This document shows, in pieces, positions 11,843 through 22,496 of a stretch of 64,000 nucleotides of DNA (the first letter of the stretch is position 1; each line of letters begins with the position of its first letter). Source of the DNA: Rhodosporidiobolus odoratus (lineage: Eukaryota > Basidiomycota > Microbotryomycetes > Sporidiobolales > Sporidiobolaceae); assembly GCA_034387635.1 (NCBI GenBank), contig JAOANU010000002.1:1488001-1552000 (forward strand), read 5' to 3'. A program made the translations under genes and the position numbers. Below the pieces are notes generated by a model that was given only the letters and a program-made list of their open reading frames with translations, was not told where the DNA came from and did no database searches.

Positions 11843-13108
11843 ACTCTGAAGCCCTTGGGACGGTACCTGATCAGTATTTGGGTGTCAGGTTGATGAGCGG
11901 TAGAAGCGAGAGACGAATCTGCCCATTCTTGTCACTCTTTGCTGTGGCTCGATCGTGCTGAAACTGCTACACAGGCTCCCTATCAACCTCATCACAGGCG
12001 CTCAGCGACGACCTTCCTCCCCTGCAGCCTGAGAAAGCCGCCTCGTAGCCGACAAGGGTCGCAGCGATCAAAGGACATTGCGAGTCAACCGCCTCGGGCG
12101 GCGTGTTGGGAAGCATTCGACGCGCATCCAAACAGTCACCAACGGAATACGTGGCGCACAGATTACTGGCTGTTGTTGCGGACGACGACGCCGCCGCTTG
12201 ACGGTTGCTGAGATCTCTTTTTCGCAAGAATGCCACCAACAACTTTGACGACGCCTCTCGCCGCGACACCTGAAGTTCCAGAGGAAGTTTTCGACCCTCA
12301 TCTCGCGGAAAATCGACCTCTTTGTAATCAGTTTGATGGGTCGACGTATACGTTCTTGTCTTCTCCTCTTCCCGACGCGCGAGCCGCGAGCCGCATCCTT
12401 GCTCACCGCCGTTCCCCTCCGAATGATACTCACCCTGCAAAAATCCACGCTCTGATGTGCAGAGATTTCGTCATACCCGCCCGCCATATTCTCCGCCGCC
12501 AACCTTTTCTGAGCCAGCCAGGAGCCTGGCTGGGTCATAGGTCAGAGGGCATAGCAGCAGCTTGGTGGGTCGAGCGCAACCTTGTCTATATCAGCCTGAC
12601 CTTTGCGACTACGTCTGAGACCTGGGGATGATACTTGCTCTGATCAGGAATTCGCTTTTTCAGCTTCGACGGCTGGATTCAAGCCTTGGACCCGTGGACA
12701 CGGTAGACCGACCTGCGGCGTCTCTGTGACAAGGCTGTGTGACTATGGGAGCACTGTGCGATGTCGATAACGCTGCTTCTATCGCCAAGACGTAATGTGA
12801 AGGTTGATCCGGCTCGACCCTCATCTGAAATGAGTCCGTGACGCAAATGACAGGCTCATGCATTCACGCAAGGCTTCGCAGACTTGACTGCTTAGGTTCA
12901 GGACTTCGGCTGCTTGAGCCTTTCTTTTGCACGTCGCGTTCCGTTGCGTAAGACCTTCTCAGCATAAACGTGTGCGGCCAGCTGCTGCCTGCTCGAGGTG
13001 AACAGGGCATTCTCGTTCGTGATAAACCGGGGCACTGATGTATCAACACTTGCCCTAGATACACCCTGAAACCCCGCAAAAAAGACTAAACCTACCCTTC
13101 GCTCCCAC
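11843..13108. other. Unresolved stretch, possible minus-strand exons
   Basis: No family is recognisable. On the minus strand several short open segments read like protein and are bordered by splice-like signals. They are 12898-13040 (RFITNENALFTSSRQQLAAH), 12660-12863, 12437-12538 (ending VDFCR before GTGAGT) and about 11967-12330 (TDYKEVDFPRDEGRKLPLEL). They could be exons of one small gene between the patatin-like and DysF genes, or 5' exons of the DysF gene. I could not build a single continuous frame through them. Treat as unannotated. Confidence 0.2.
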
Positions 13109-16100
13109 TCACCCACTCCTCAAACTCCCCGTACTCCCCGTCCCCTCCTTGATCCCATACATCCCCTTACTACCAAAGTCAGTCCTATTCAAATCCTCCA
13201 ACGACACCGACCCTCTCAGCTCCCTTTCGCTGAACGGCGGAGCGAGCGAATCCTGCTTCTTCGCGCACTGCAAGGGCGACTTGCGCGACAAAGGTGACTG
13301 AGGCTCAGCTCCTCCTCCTCCTCCCCCTACAGAGAGTGGCGAGACAAAGGATGATGTGCGTCTCTCGGGGCTTGGAGTGCTTTTATTGCCATTGCCGAGG
13401 GAGGTGAAGAAGGAAAGGCGGGAGGCTCGTTTTCGAAGGGATTTGACAGGAGATGAGGTTGACGGTGATGACGGGGAAGTGGGAGAGGTGGAAGAGAGCA
13501 AGGGGACGGCAGTTGAGCGCGATGCTGAGGACCGTGGCGGAGGAGAAGGAGGAGGGGACGAAACTGCGAGAATGTGAATCAGCTTTTCGTTCTGCGGTCA
13601 AAAAGAGAGGAGAACGGGAAGAAAGATGACTCACGGATCGAAGTTCCTGACACTGTAGATTCGCCCACTCCCCCTCGTACTACTGCCCTAATCGTCGCTT
13701 CAATCTCCCACTCCTCCCTCCCCTCGATCCCACACCTCGAACAATCAACCTCAATCCTCTCCACCTGAACCGCCTCTTCTCCCTTAAGTCTAGCAACCAA
13801 CGCCTCAGCCGCAACCGTATTTGAAGCTGCGACTTGTTTGATCTCCCGCAGTACGGCAAGGCGAGATTTGCTGATCCGTTTAGCGGCGAGCGCGTCGAGA
13901 GGGAGGGAGGAGTAGCCGGTACCGAGGGAGAGGAGATGTATCGGTTGATCACATGCGTGGAGCGTAGCGAAGGTGATAGAAGCCGCGGCAGGTGAGAGGG
14001 AAGTCCGGGAGCCGGTCCAACGCGAAGAAGACGGGAAGAGGGATGAAGCGGCGAGGGAGGCCTTGACGGCCTCGCCCACTGTAAGAGCATGAGAGGCGTC
14101 GCCCGTGTCAGCGAGCCATTGTTCCGCGCTAGTTTGGCCCGTCTCGAAAGCAAGGACCGCCGTAAGGCACCTGGCTTGCGCACCCCTCGCTGCGAAAAAA
14201 GGCTCGTCAAAGCGCGGAAGGTGCGCTTTCAGCGCAGCATCCAGCGCCCGCTCGCGCCGGACAGCCTCACTTAGATCGTCACACTGAGGCAGTGGAGAGG
14301 CTCCACGCCCGAGCAGGCGGGACCACATCCCTCTTTTCGGCTTTCTCGCCCCACGCGTCGAGGGTGGTTCAAGGGCGAAAGCGGCTTGCGCGATCGACAA
14401 GTACGCTCTGAGCGCGGCTTCGACGCTCAGATTACAGTGACCGAGGAGGATGGCGAGTATGGAAGAAGAGGAGGTACCGGTGATGAGGTCAAAGTGCTGA
14501 GATGGAGAAGGGGAAGGGGGAAGGGAGGAAAGGTACTGCTTGAGGAGGAAGAGTTGCGGGATGGGACCAACAAGGCCACCTCCATCAAGAGCGAGAATGC
14601 GGTAAGGAGCGGTGGGCGGGGAAGAAGGGGGAGCGGCGACCGGCGGGGCAGGAAAAGCGGGAACAGTGATGCTGGGAGGGGTGCTCGGCGGTGCGCACTC
14701 GATGTCGGGTGATGCGCATGGTCTCCCCTGGTTTGAAGCTGCAGGAGAGGTAGCTCGGAGGGGAGAAGGTGGGTTGTCGATAGGGGAAGAAGGTGACAAC
14801 GCTTTCAAGTCGCCAGGTTCTTCGGTGAAGGTGATGACCGGGATCGTTGATGGCTGCTCATCGACCTTTGCAGTAGCTGAGTCCGAGGCGGTCTCGATCG
14901 CTGTGGCGGACTTAGGGTCGCAGGCATCCTCTTCTTCCTCCACCTTCTCTACCGACTTCCCCTCTTCCAGCTCGCCTACCTTGGCAACCTCAATCAGCTG
15001 TCTATTTGGCCCGGCCGTGAGTCCCTCCGAAATCTGCACACTTTCCAACTCCTCCCCGGCCGCCTTGCCCGCAACCTCGCCCACCATCTCGCCCACGTCA
15101 GCCCCCTCCTCCTCCTCCTCTTCTTCTGCGCTCTCCTCCTCCTGCACTCCAAGGCTAGACTCGAACAACCTCGAACCAGCCGAGCTCGTGACAGTCATAG
15201 CGATCGAAGAGGCAGAGGAGTCGCGGCGTGCCATGCTGAGGTCTGGCTCATCATCGGGGTAGAGAAAGGTGGGTTTGACGGAGGCGGCCGAGACCGCTGA
15301 GGCAACGGTGGTGGGCAAGGGCGACGACGTGAAAGAGGCCTCTGTGGGCTCGAGAGAGGCAGATGGAGGGGAATCGGCGAGGGACTGAAGCGAGGGAGAA
15401 GGGTCGGTTTCTGCTTCCGGAGGGGGCGAAGTCGTAACGGATCCTTCTGCAGTCATCAGCTGATCCACATGCTCTAAAGCGGTTGCTCCGTCGTCACCCT
15501 GCTGCGACCCATCGCTCTCGCCAAGCGAATCGTTCGGACGTTCGCACGTCGCCTCACCCGCTTTCTGCTCAACCGCCGCTTCATTGTAGACAGCGGAAGT
15601 AGTCGCCGCAGCAGCAAAGAGGACAGTGGAAGGAGCGTAAGATACGTCGGCGGCAGGTGCAGGTGCAGGTGCAGGGGGTGGAGGCGGCAAAGTCCGCAGA
15701 GCAGCAAGTGAGAAAGATGTTGGAGAGGGGGACGGGACCGGAACAGGCTGCGAAACCGCCCGTCGCATTGCTGGCGAAGGGGAGACCTGGGCAGCACTCC
15801 GCGATGGTCCGAGCCCGACCGCATCCGCTTCTGCCGGCGGCCAGCTGACCTTGGGCTTCCCTCGCCTGATCGCGCTTGGCGAACTCGTCTCGCTCGGTCT
15901 CAAGAGTGGATTGCGTTCGAGGCACCACGTGATAAAGGCTGTCCGACGCTTCGCGGTAGGCTCTTTGGCGAAGTCGGCGGGTGAAGGCTGGGCGGCGAGG
16001 AACGCGTCGTGACTGGAGCCTCGGAGGGTGATGGAGAGCTGAAAGAGGCGAGGGAGGGCGACTTCGTCGGCTAGTAGGTCTGCGGCGTCTTCTTCCGCCC

Positions 16101-16711
16101 ATGTGGAGGTAGAGAGCGAATATAGAGCGTAGGTGGAGATGCAAGCGGAGAGGGAGGAAGACAGGGTCTTCAGCTTACGCTGCTGGGCGGGGAGGCCGTC
16201 GACGAGGAGGGTAAGTCGATTGGACGAAGATTGTGCGAGGAAGTCGGTGGCGAATGCTTGTAGGTCTAGGATAGTGCTGCGGAGCAACACGACGATAAGT
16301 TTATACGTGAAGGGGAAGGGGAAGAAGCAAAGGAGAAGACGGAAAGAAGAAAACGACGCACGATTGAATCTTGAAGATGGTAGACCCGCTCTGGACAGCC
16401 TGCGACGTGCCATCACTGCTTGTCTCCCTCCTGAACTCGTAAGACCGCTCCACTATAACCTTTCCGGCGTTGCTAGCCTTTTCCGCCTCGTCAACCTCGA
16501 GCAGCACCCGCCTCACTTGTACCAAGATCTCTGCCGCCCTGTCGCCTAGCCTCCTACACGCTGTGTTGTAGACCTGTGTCTGCTCGATGGCGGCCCAGGC
16601 GGTCTTGTAGGCGCGTAGCGAGGTAGTCAGGTCTCGCCTGGTCGTTCCGGCTTTGAAGGGTTGCAAGGCGAGGGCAGCCTGTACGGCGGGTGGGGTAGCT
16701 TGCTTGTCCAT
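13109..16711 (-). CDS. Patatin-fold protein, probably catalytically impaired
   Basis: Three exons (16362-16711, 13635-16276, 13109-13563; introns GTGCGT...CCGCAG and GTGAGT...TCGCAG) join in frame to about 1148 residues. A helical N-terminal region of about 250 residues is followed by a long Ser/Pro/Glu-rich linker. A patatin-like domain then begins at ILALDGGGLVGPIPQLFLLK (oxyanion loop DGGGxxG), continues with DLITGTSSSSILAILLG (nucleophile elbow) and LLSLGTG, and is followed by a Ser-rich tail. Patatin phospholipases use a Ser-Asp dyad. Here the elbow reads G-T-S-S-S instead of G-x-S-x-G, and I find no DG[GA] catalytic Asp between the SLFPSSS segment and LLSLGTG. The fold is clear but lipase activity is doubtful. 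The neighbouring GH47 gene is divergent. Confidence 0.75.
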
Positions 16712-17312
16712 AGCGAGGAGGATACTGGGTGAGCTCGTGGCAGTAAGAGTGGCGTCTAGGGGAACAAGCTGAGCGGAAGGTCAAGTTGAGCGATGAGGAT
16801 GAGGCGAAGGTTCGTGCGCTTAAGCGGGGTCGAAGAGGGTGCCCAAGGCAGCGAAGAAGGATGAAGGGCGAGTCAGAGTCATTCAAGAAGCAGCAGGAGA
16901 GGATCGACGCGTCCTGGGAAGAAGACACGCGACGACAGCCGGGTTCAGGAGAGAAGCTTCAACGGTAGCCAGGAGTGGTAGTCTTCCAGAATCCAAGTGG
17001 TGCTGCAGTGCCGTCGACACATAGTATGCAGGTCCAGCTAGCCCAGAAGCGGTGCTCACCAGTTTCGAGCATTGGCAATTGGCAATTGGCAATCATTCTT
17101 TTCAGGTTCTCGTCGCTTGCCGCCTGTACAGCTCTGGTCAAGCTAGTGACATGCCAGAGTAGCACTTTGAGTGCAGCCTACTTCGCCTAGCGTTCACGCC
17201 AGGTTGGTCTCATCGTCCGCGGGCCGCAGCTGGTGCGGTCGACGAACTGCGGCTTTCCTGCTCTCTCTCTCGTCGTTCACACATCCGAGACAAGTCGACC
17301 TCGCAGATAGAC
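16712..17312. promoter_or_regulatory. Divergent promoter between patatin-like and GH47 genes
   Basis: About 600 bases separate the two start codons and presumably serve both genes. It contains three tandem inverted CCAAT boxes, listed separately. No protein-coding feature is supported. Confidence 0.5.
17071..17093. promoter_or_regulatory. Three tandem ATTGGCA units (inverted CCAAT boxes)
   Basis: ATTGG occurs three times at an exact 8-base spacing (17071, 17079, 17087), which reads as CCAAT on the minus strand. CCAAT is the site of the heterotrimeric HAP/NF-Y factor. The position is about 220 bases before the GH47 start and 360 bases before the patatin-like start. Confidence 0.45.
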
Positions 17313-20300
17313 ATGTCAACCCGCCCTCTAGTCGCCGACTCGAGCCCCACCGACTCGGACGACTCTCCCGATGACTTCCCTTCGAGCAGGAGATACCCTC
17401 CATCTCGCCTTCGACGCAGGTCGAATGACCCCGTAAGAGCTCAAACGAGTCGTCTACATAGACTTGTGCGGCTGCACCCGCTTCCCTCAATCTCCCTCGT
17501 GCTGGTGGTCCTCGTCGTCCTTATCCGCTTCTTCCCTCGCTCGACGCCTCCTTCCGACAACCCAAAGTACGATCCCCTTCGCCTGCAAGAAGACACTTCC
17601 TTGCCTGTACTCGCTTTTCCGAACGGCTCGCGCTACCACCATCCTCTCCCGCCCTCCGATTCCAACCCATGGCCCAGAAAACCTCGCATCGCTGGCCTCT
17701 ACCTCTCCGAACGTCGTGCGCACGGCTCCAAGTCTGAACCGGCAGATATGTACGAGCTACCAGAGGAGTATGTGCAAGCGACGGACGAGGTTTGGGCGCT
17801 CAAGCGTCAAGGCTGGCGAGAAGCGGGGTTGAACAGCGGCGAGGGTTTCGATGCGTGCGGGCGGCCGACAAAGGTCCCTCGTGGCCTGCTTTATGACGGC
17901 AAAAAGGCTGGCTGGCAGCCAAAGAAAGTAGGAACGCCGGTCAGGCTGCCGAGGATTCAGCACGCATCTTTCTCACGGGGCAATCGTACGGCGGAGCAGA
18001 AAAAGCAGGATGAAGAGCGGAAGGAGTGGGTGAGAAGAGCGTTCAGGCATCTATGGAGGAACTATGTTGAAAAGGTGTGGGGCTATGACGAGCTGAAGCC
18101 CTTTTCGGGAACGGGGACGAACGCTTTCAACGGATGGGGCGCGACTATCTTCGACTCGCTGTGCGTGCTGCAAACAACTGTGATCTACACTCTATACTAA
18201 CCCGTAGAACGGGCAGGGATACGCTGCTCATCATGGAGCTCAAGGAAGAATACCACCTCGCCCGGGAGCACGTTGCCAAGGTCGACTTCTCCTACAACAC
18301 ACCGCGCAATCCGCAGATGTACCCCAAGCCCAATGCTTCCGCTTTGCCTCCCCTGTCCCTCTTTCGGGAGAGCAGTGCGCTTAACATGCTGTCGGAGCCG
18401 CTGACCTCGCCGGCGGGCGTTCCTACCTTTGAGACCGTAATCCGGTTCGTTCTGCTTTTCCTTTCTTCTCAGCCTTACATGTCTGCCCGTTTCTCCGATT
18501 TCGTTCGGAGGTCCTGGATTGCCTGCCACTACTTCCATCTCTCACCCATCTCTCACCCATCTCTCACCCATCTCTCACCCATCTCGCATGTCGCCTAGAC
18601 TTTGACCAATCTTTTTGCATTTTCCCTTGAGCTCACATGATGTCCTGCTTGCAGCTATCTTGGCTCTCTCCTCTCTGCCTACGACCTCTCTCATGATCCT
18701 CTCATGCTCTCTCGCGCCCGCGATCTCGGCGACTGGCTCCTCCCCTCAATGTCAACCAAACTCGGCCTTCTCGTACCGACTTACAGGATGGGCGCGCACA
18801 GCGACGGGGGACCGCTTGGGACGGTTTGTTTGGCGGAAGTCGGGAGTGTGGGATTGGAATTCTTGAGGTTGAGTCACTTGACCGCGGACTGGACTTACTT
18901 TGAAGCGGTGGGTCTTCCAGCCGCCTTTCCCCGACCTTTTCCCCTTACTCTCCCTTACCCGTCTATCCTTTTGGCTTCCCTGCACTTGCTCGTCTTTGTA
19001 CGTGCAAAGGTTGAGTCTCTCCGATCTCCGCACAGGTGCAACGCTCCCTCGACACCCTTGATGAATGGCCAGCTCAAGACCGGCTCAAGGGTCTTTTCCC
19101 GACGCAAATCAGTAAGCCATGCTTGATACCTGCCTATTTTGCATCTCCTGAGTCGCACTTCTCGTACAGATACTTTCGATTCGAACGCGCTACATGGGAC
19201 CTACACTTTTGGCGGTCAGGCTGACAGGTAAAGAACTTTCTCTTTCCTTCGCCCTCTCCCTGCAGCCAGTACTCATCTTCCACCCCACTATGCAGCTACT
19301 ACGAATACCTCGTCAAGCTCTACCAGCTTCTCGGTGGCTCTTCTCCTTCTAGCACTACCGACGAGGAAGATCCAGCGACGCAATACCGTCGAATGTATAC
19401 CGCCGCTATCGATACCGCACACCGTCATCTCATTCGTGACATCAATGTCGTACCTGGACTTGAGGGTGCGGTGACTATTGGGGATGTGCAATATAGGAGA
19501 GGGGAGAAGCGTTCTCAGGCATTGTTCTCTGTGCGTCGAGTTCTCGTCTCACGCCTGGCTTCCCTTGCTAGATCCTTGCGCTCATGCTCCTTTCTGTCGT
19601 GTCAATGTGCAGCCTCGACTAGGTGAGCCTCCCGACTTACCGAGTTTCTGCCATGATTCTATTCGCACTACTGACATTGGAGGTCATCTTCGCCGGTTCT
19701 GTGCGCCAGACCACCTCACGTGCTTCGCCGGCGGAATGCTGGGACTAGGATCGCGACTTCTTCGTCGGGAGAGGGATATGGAGACTGCCAAGAAGGTACG
19801 TTTTTTTTCTTTTCCTTTCTCCCCTTCGCAATTCTCCTCGACCAAGCGAGCCAAACGCGCCTCGCCTTACCGGCGCTGGATCTGTCACTTGATAACTCGC
19901 TGTCAAGTCGCACATGGGTCTACAGCTACGAGACAATGGCTACGACAGGCCAAATCTGACCTTCTCAAACCCGCCTGACTAACCTCTATCTTCTCGTGCA
20001 GTTCACGAAAGCGTGTGCATGGGCCTATGATTCGACTGCGACCGGCTTAGGACCTGAAGCGATCGAGCTTTGGAACGAGAAGAATCCGCGTCGATGGAAG
20101 GTGGTCGAAATGGAGGGTGCGTTCCTCGATTCTCTGCGAAAGAAGCTACGACGCTAAGCTCTACCCTTGTGTTTAAGATGGGACGGTTGCGAAGACGATC
20201 AGCGGCGACCCGCCTGGGGTGTACGGATCTTCGGGTTGGCGTGCGTTTTTGGTCTCCTTTTCCCGCACACAATGGGACTCGGCTGTATGGTCATATTGTC

Positions 20301-21074
20301 GCAGACATCAGCCGCCCAGAGACAGTCGAAAGTCTTTTCTATCTCTATCGTCTGACGGGTGACAGGGCCTACCAAGTATCTTTGATACCCGCCTCGCTAT
20401 TCCTGCCTCTCTTTACTTCGCTGACAGGCTTTCTCGCTTTGTTGCTGTAGGACAAAGCCTGGCGCTTCTTCACGACCTGGGTGGCCACGACCATCAACGA
20501 AGGGGGATTCAGCCACATCGATGAGGTGAACTCGAAAACACCACAGCAGACGGATGCGGGTATCGAGAGTTTCGTTTATGGCGAGACGTAAGCCTTCAGC
20601 GTCTGTTCACGCTTGCGTGGCTTCGGTCAATTGTGCGTGTGCGGACTGACCCCTCTGGATGAACAGTCTCAAGTACTACTACCTCATCTTCTCCGCACCG
20701 GATGTCTTGTCGCTGGACGACTAGTACGTAATTGTTCCCCGTCTCGCTTCCACGCCGTGGAGCTACGTTCTTCTGGTCGCTCCGCCTTCCGTGTCCTCCC
20801 CGTGTGCTATGTGTAGCCGCCTCACAGCCTTTGTAGCGGGACAACCGTGATTGCTGACCGTTCCTTTTCTTCTCCTCGCAGTGTTTTCAGTACCGAAGCC
20901 CACCCTTTCCGCATCCCCTCGTCCTCGTCGCAAACTACGCCTCCCTTCTGGACCAATGCACCCCCACTCGAGATGCCAGATCCGGAGACCATCGGTAAGG
21001 GAACAGCTAACCAAAAATGGGCGAGATTCGTGCAGGCCGCGGCAATGAGGGGTTGGCATTGGAAGAGCCAGTAA
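17313..21074 (+). CDS. Class I alpha-1,2-mannosidase (glycoside hydrolase family 47)
   Basis: Trims alpha-1,2-linked mannose from N-glycans in the ER or Golgi. It is a type II membrane protein: a short basic cytosolic tail, then one membrane segment (ISLVLVVLVVLIRFF, about residues 58-72), a Pro-rich stem and the catalytic domain. Family landmarks in order are AFRHLWRNYVEKVWGYDEL, NGWGATIFDSL joined to DTLLIMEL, PTYRMGAHSDGG, FGGQADSYYEYLVKLYQLLG, DHLTCFAGGMLGLG, RPETVESLFYLYRLTGD and the Ca2+-binding VFSTEAHPF near the end. The gene is split by about nine introns. The intron at 18445-18654 is 210 bases long and carries a minisatellite. ATG 17313 gives the membrane anchor. Whether it is the ER enzyme (Mns1 type) or a Golgi or secreted class I enzyme cannot be settled here. 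Confidence 0.9.
18537..18584 (+). repeat. 11-base minisatellite in a GH47 intron
   Basis: The unit CTCACCCATCT is repeated four times without change from 18541, with a partial copy before it. It lies wholly inside the 210-base intron 18445-18654. Confidence 0.9.
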
Positions 21075-21619
21075 ATATGAACGGGTGGAACATAGACGCT
21101 CCTGCTAGCAGGTAGTCGGTGGCTGGCCTCGCTGCGAGCGAAGGGCGATGTCTACGCCGGCGTAGGGGAAAAGCGGAAAAGCAAGTGTTGACCTATACAT
21201 TGCTTTGACATGCGTCATTCGTCCTCTTACATGTCGTTGCAGCTTTTCCCGTGCGGTGCGGCAGCGTGACGGCAAAGAGAAAGGTAAGTCGCGCAGTTTC
21301 CTTCCTGACTGATCAAGATACGCGTTCTTCTTCTTACGTTCGGCTCCCTCTTTCGCAACTTTGCCGCCAGGTATACAGGCGCAGGGGTCACCCAAGCACC
21401 TACACTCGGCAACTCTTCTGGTCGCCTCTTGTTTGTCTCCTCGCCGTCGCGTACCAAGTTACGTCCTTCTTGACCACGTCCTTGCTGAGCTCGTACAACA
21501 AGTACGTGCAGTCACTCTCTTTTTCCGCTTTGACGCGTCTGACGCGTCTTCCAGCAGCGTCGCGCCCCTTTCGCCCTTTTCACCCTCGGAAAACAGTAAA
21601 GCTCGTTCAGCTCGCAGCG
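21075..21619. other. Intergenic region
   Basis: Holds the 3' end of the GH47 transcript and the leader of the F-box-like gene. The frame of the downstream gene stays open upstream of its ATG, but the residues show no recognisable domain, so I treat this as non-coding. Confidence 0.45.
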
Positions 21620-22311
21620 ATGCCAGCCCCTACTCTACCAGCCGAATTGGCCCGACAAATCGTCCGCGAGGTTGACGACACCTGCTTGTCGACCCTGTCT
21701 CTCACCTCTCGGCAGTTTCCCGCTCCATGCCGCGAGAAGAAACACCAAACCATCTTCCTCATCCTCATCGAGCCCGACTTCTGGTCTTTTGATCGCCTCG
21801 AGCTCGGTGGCACCGCCCACAAAAAGCGCCTGTATCGAATGTACAGACGCTTCCCGCATCTCGGCGCCCTGGTCAAAAAGGTGAGCTACGCGCCCTGCGT
21901 CGAGGCGGATCCGGAACTGGTGGACTTGATGAGCGATGGAACGCTCGACCCTCCCGAGACCAATCTACACGACGAACTGGCCCGCCTTTTCCAAGTTTGC
22001 CCGAACTCGAGGAGTTTTACTGCCAAATCGATCACCAGGACGACTTTGTCGGCAGCCTCCTCGAAAAGGATATTGACCGGCCTTTCAGGACCCTCGAGCT
22101 CCAACGGATGACAAGCGCGACCTGGCGCCTCCTTCGTCTGAAGAAGCACCAGCAGCAGTTCAAACACTTGTCCTTCCGATCCGGCGAGACTTTCCACTTC
22201 AAAAACATCCCGACCAAGGCGCTTGTGCACCTCCAGCTCGAATCGCTCAGAATGCATCGCGTCGTCAAACTCGATGAGCAGTTTCAGCGCGGCAAGAAGA
22301 ACCATCCGTAA
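21620..22311 (+). pseudogene. F-box-like protein gene interrupted by a one-base frameshift
   Basis: Starts with PTLPAELARQIVREV and LSTLSLTSRQF, a typical fungal F-box-like beginning, and reads smoothly to ELARLFQ near 21990. The frame then degenerates (VCPNSRSFTAK...), while the frame one base back reads PELEEFYCQIDHQDDFVG and continues to a stop at 22311 with good protein character. The break coincides with a T-run in CAAGTTTGCCC. One extra T there would restore LFQ-V-L-PELEEFY. The gene is therefore either a recent pseudogene, a sequencing or assembly error in a homopolymer, or, less likely, a site of -1 frameshifting. A GTAAGC follows the last codons, so a further exon might exist. It is not a close copy of the F-box gene at 2605. 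Confidence 0.6.
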
Positions 22312-22496
22312 GCTCGAGGTGGGCGGACCAGGACAGGGATCAATGCGGCAGTAATGCGTTACCTTGTTACAACAGGACAGTGGCGAATTACGGGGTACGA
22401 CCAGAAAGCGGGAAACAAGAAAAAAAAAGAGAGAGAGGGGGAGATGGTCAGGGGAAACCCGAGAGAACAGGTGTGAGGGGAAAAGACAAAGAAAGC

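Noticed and set aside
14612..15262. 216-residue plus-strand open frame
   Set aside because: It is antisense to the Ser/Pro/Glu-rich linker of the patatin-like gene; GC-rich repeats keep the other strand open.
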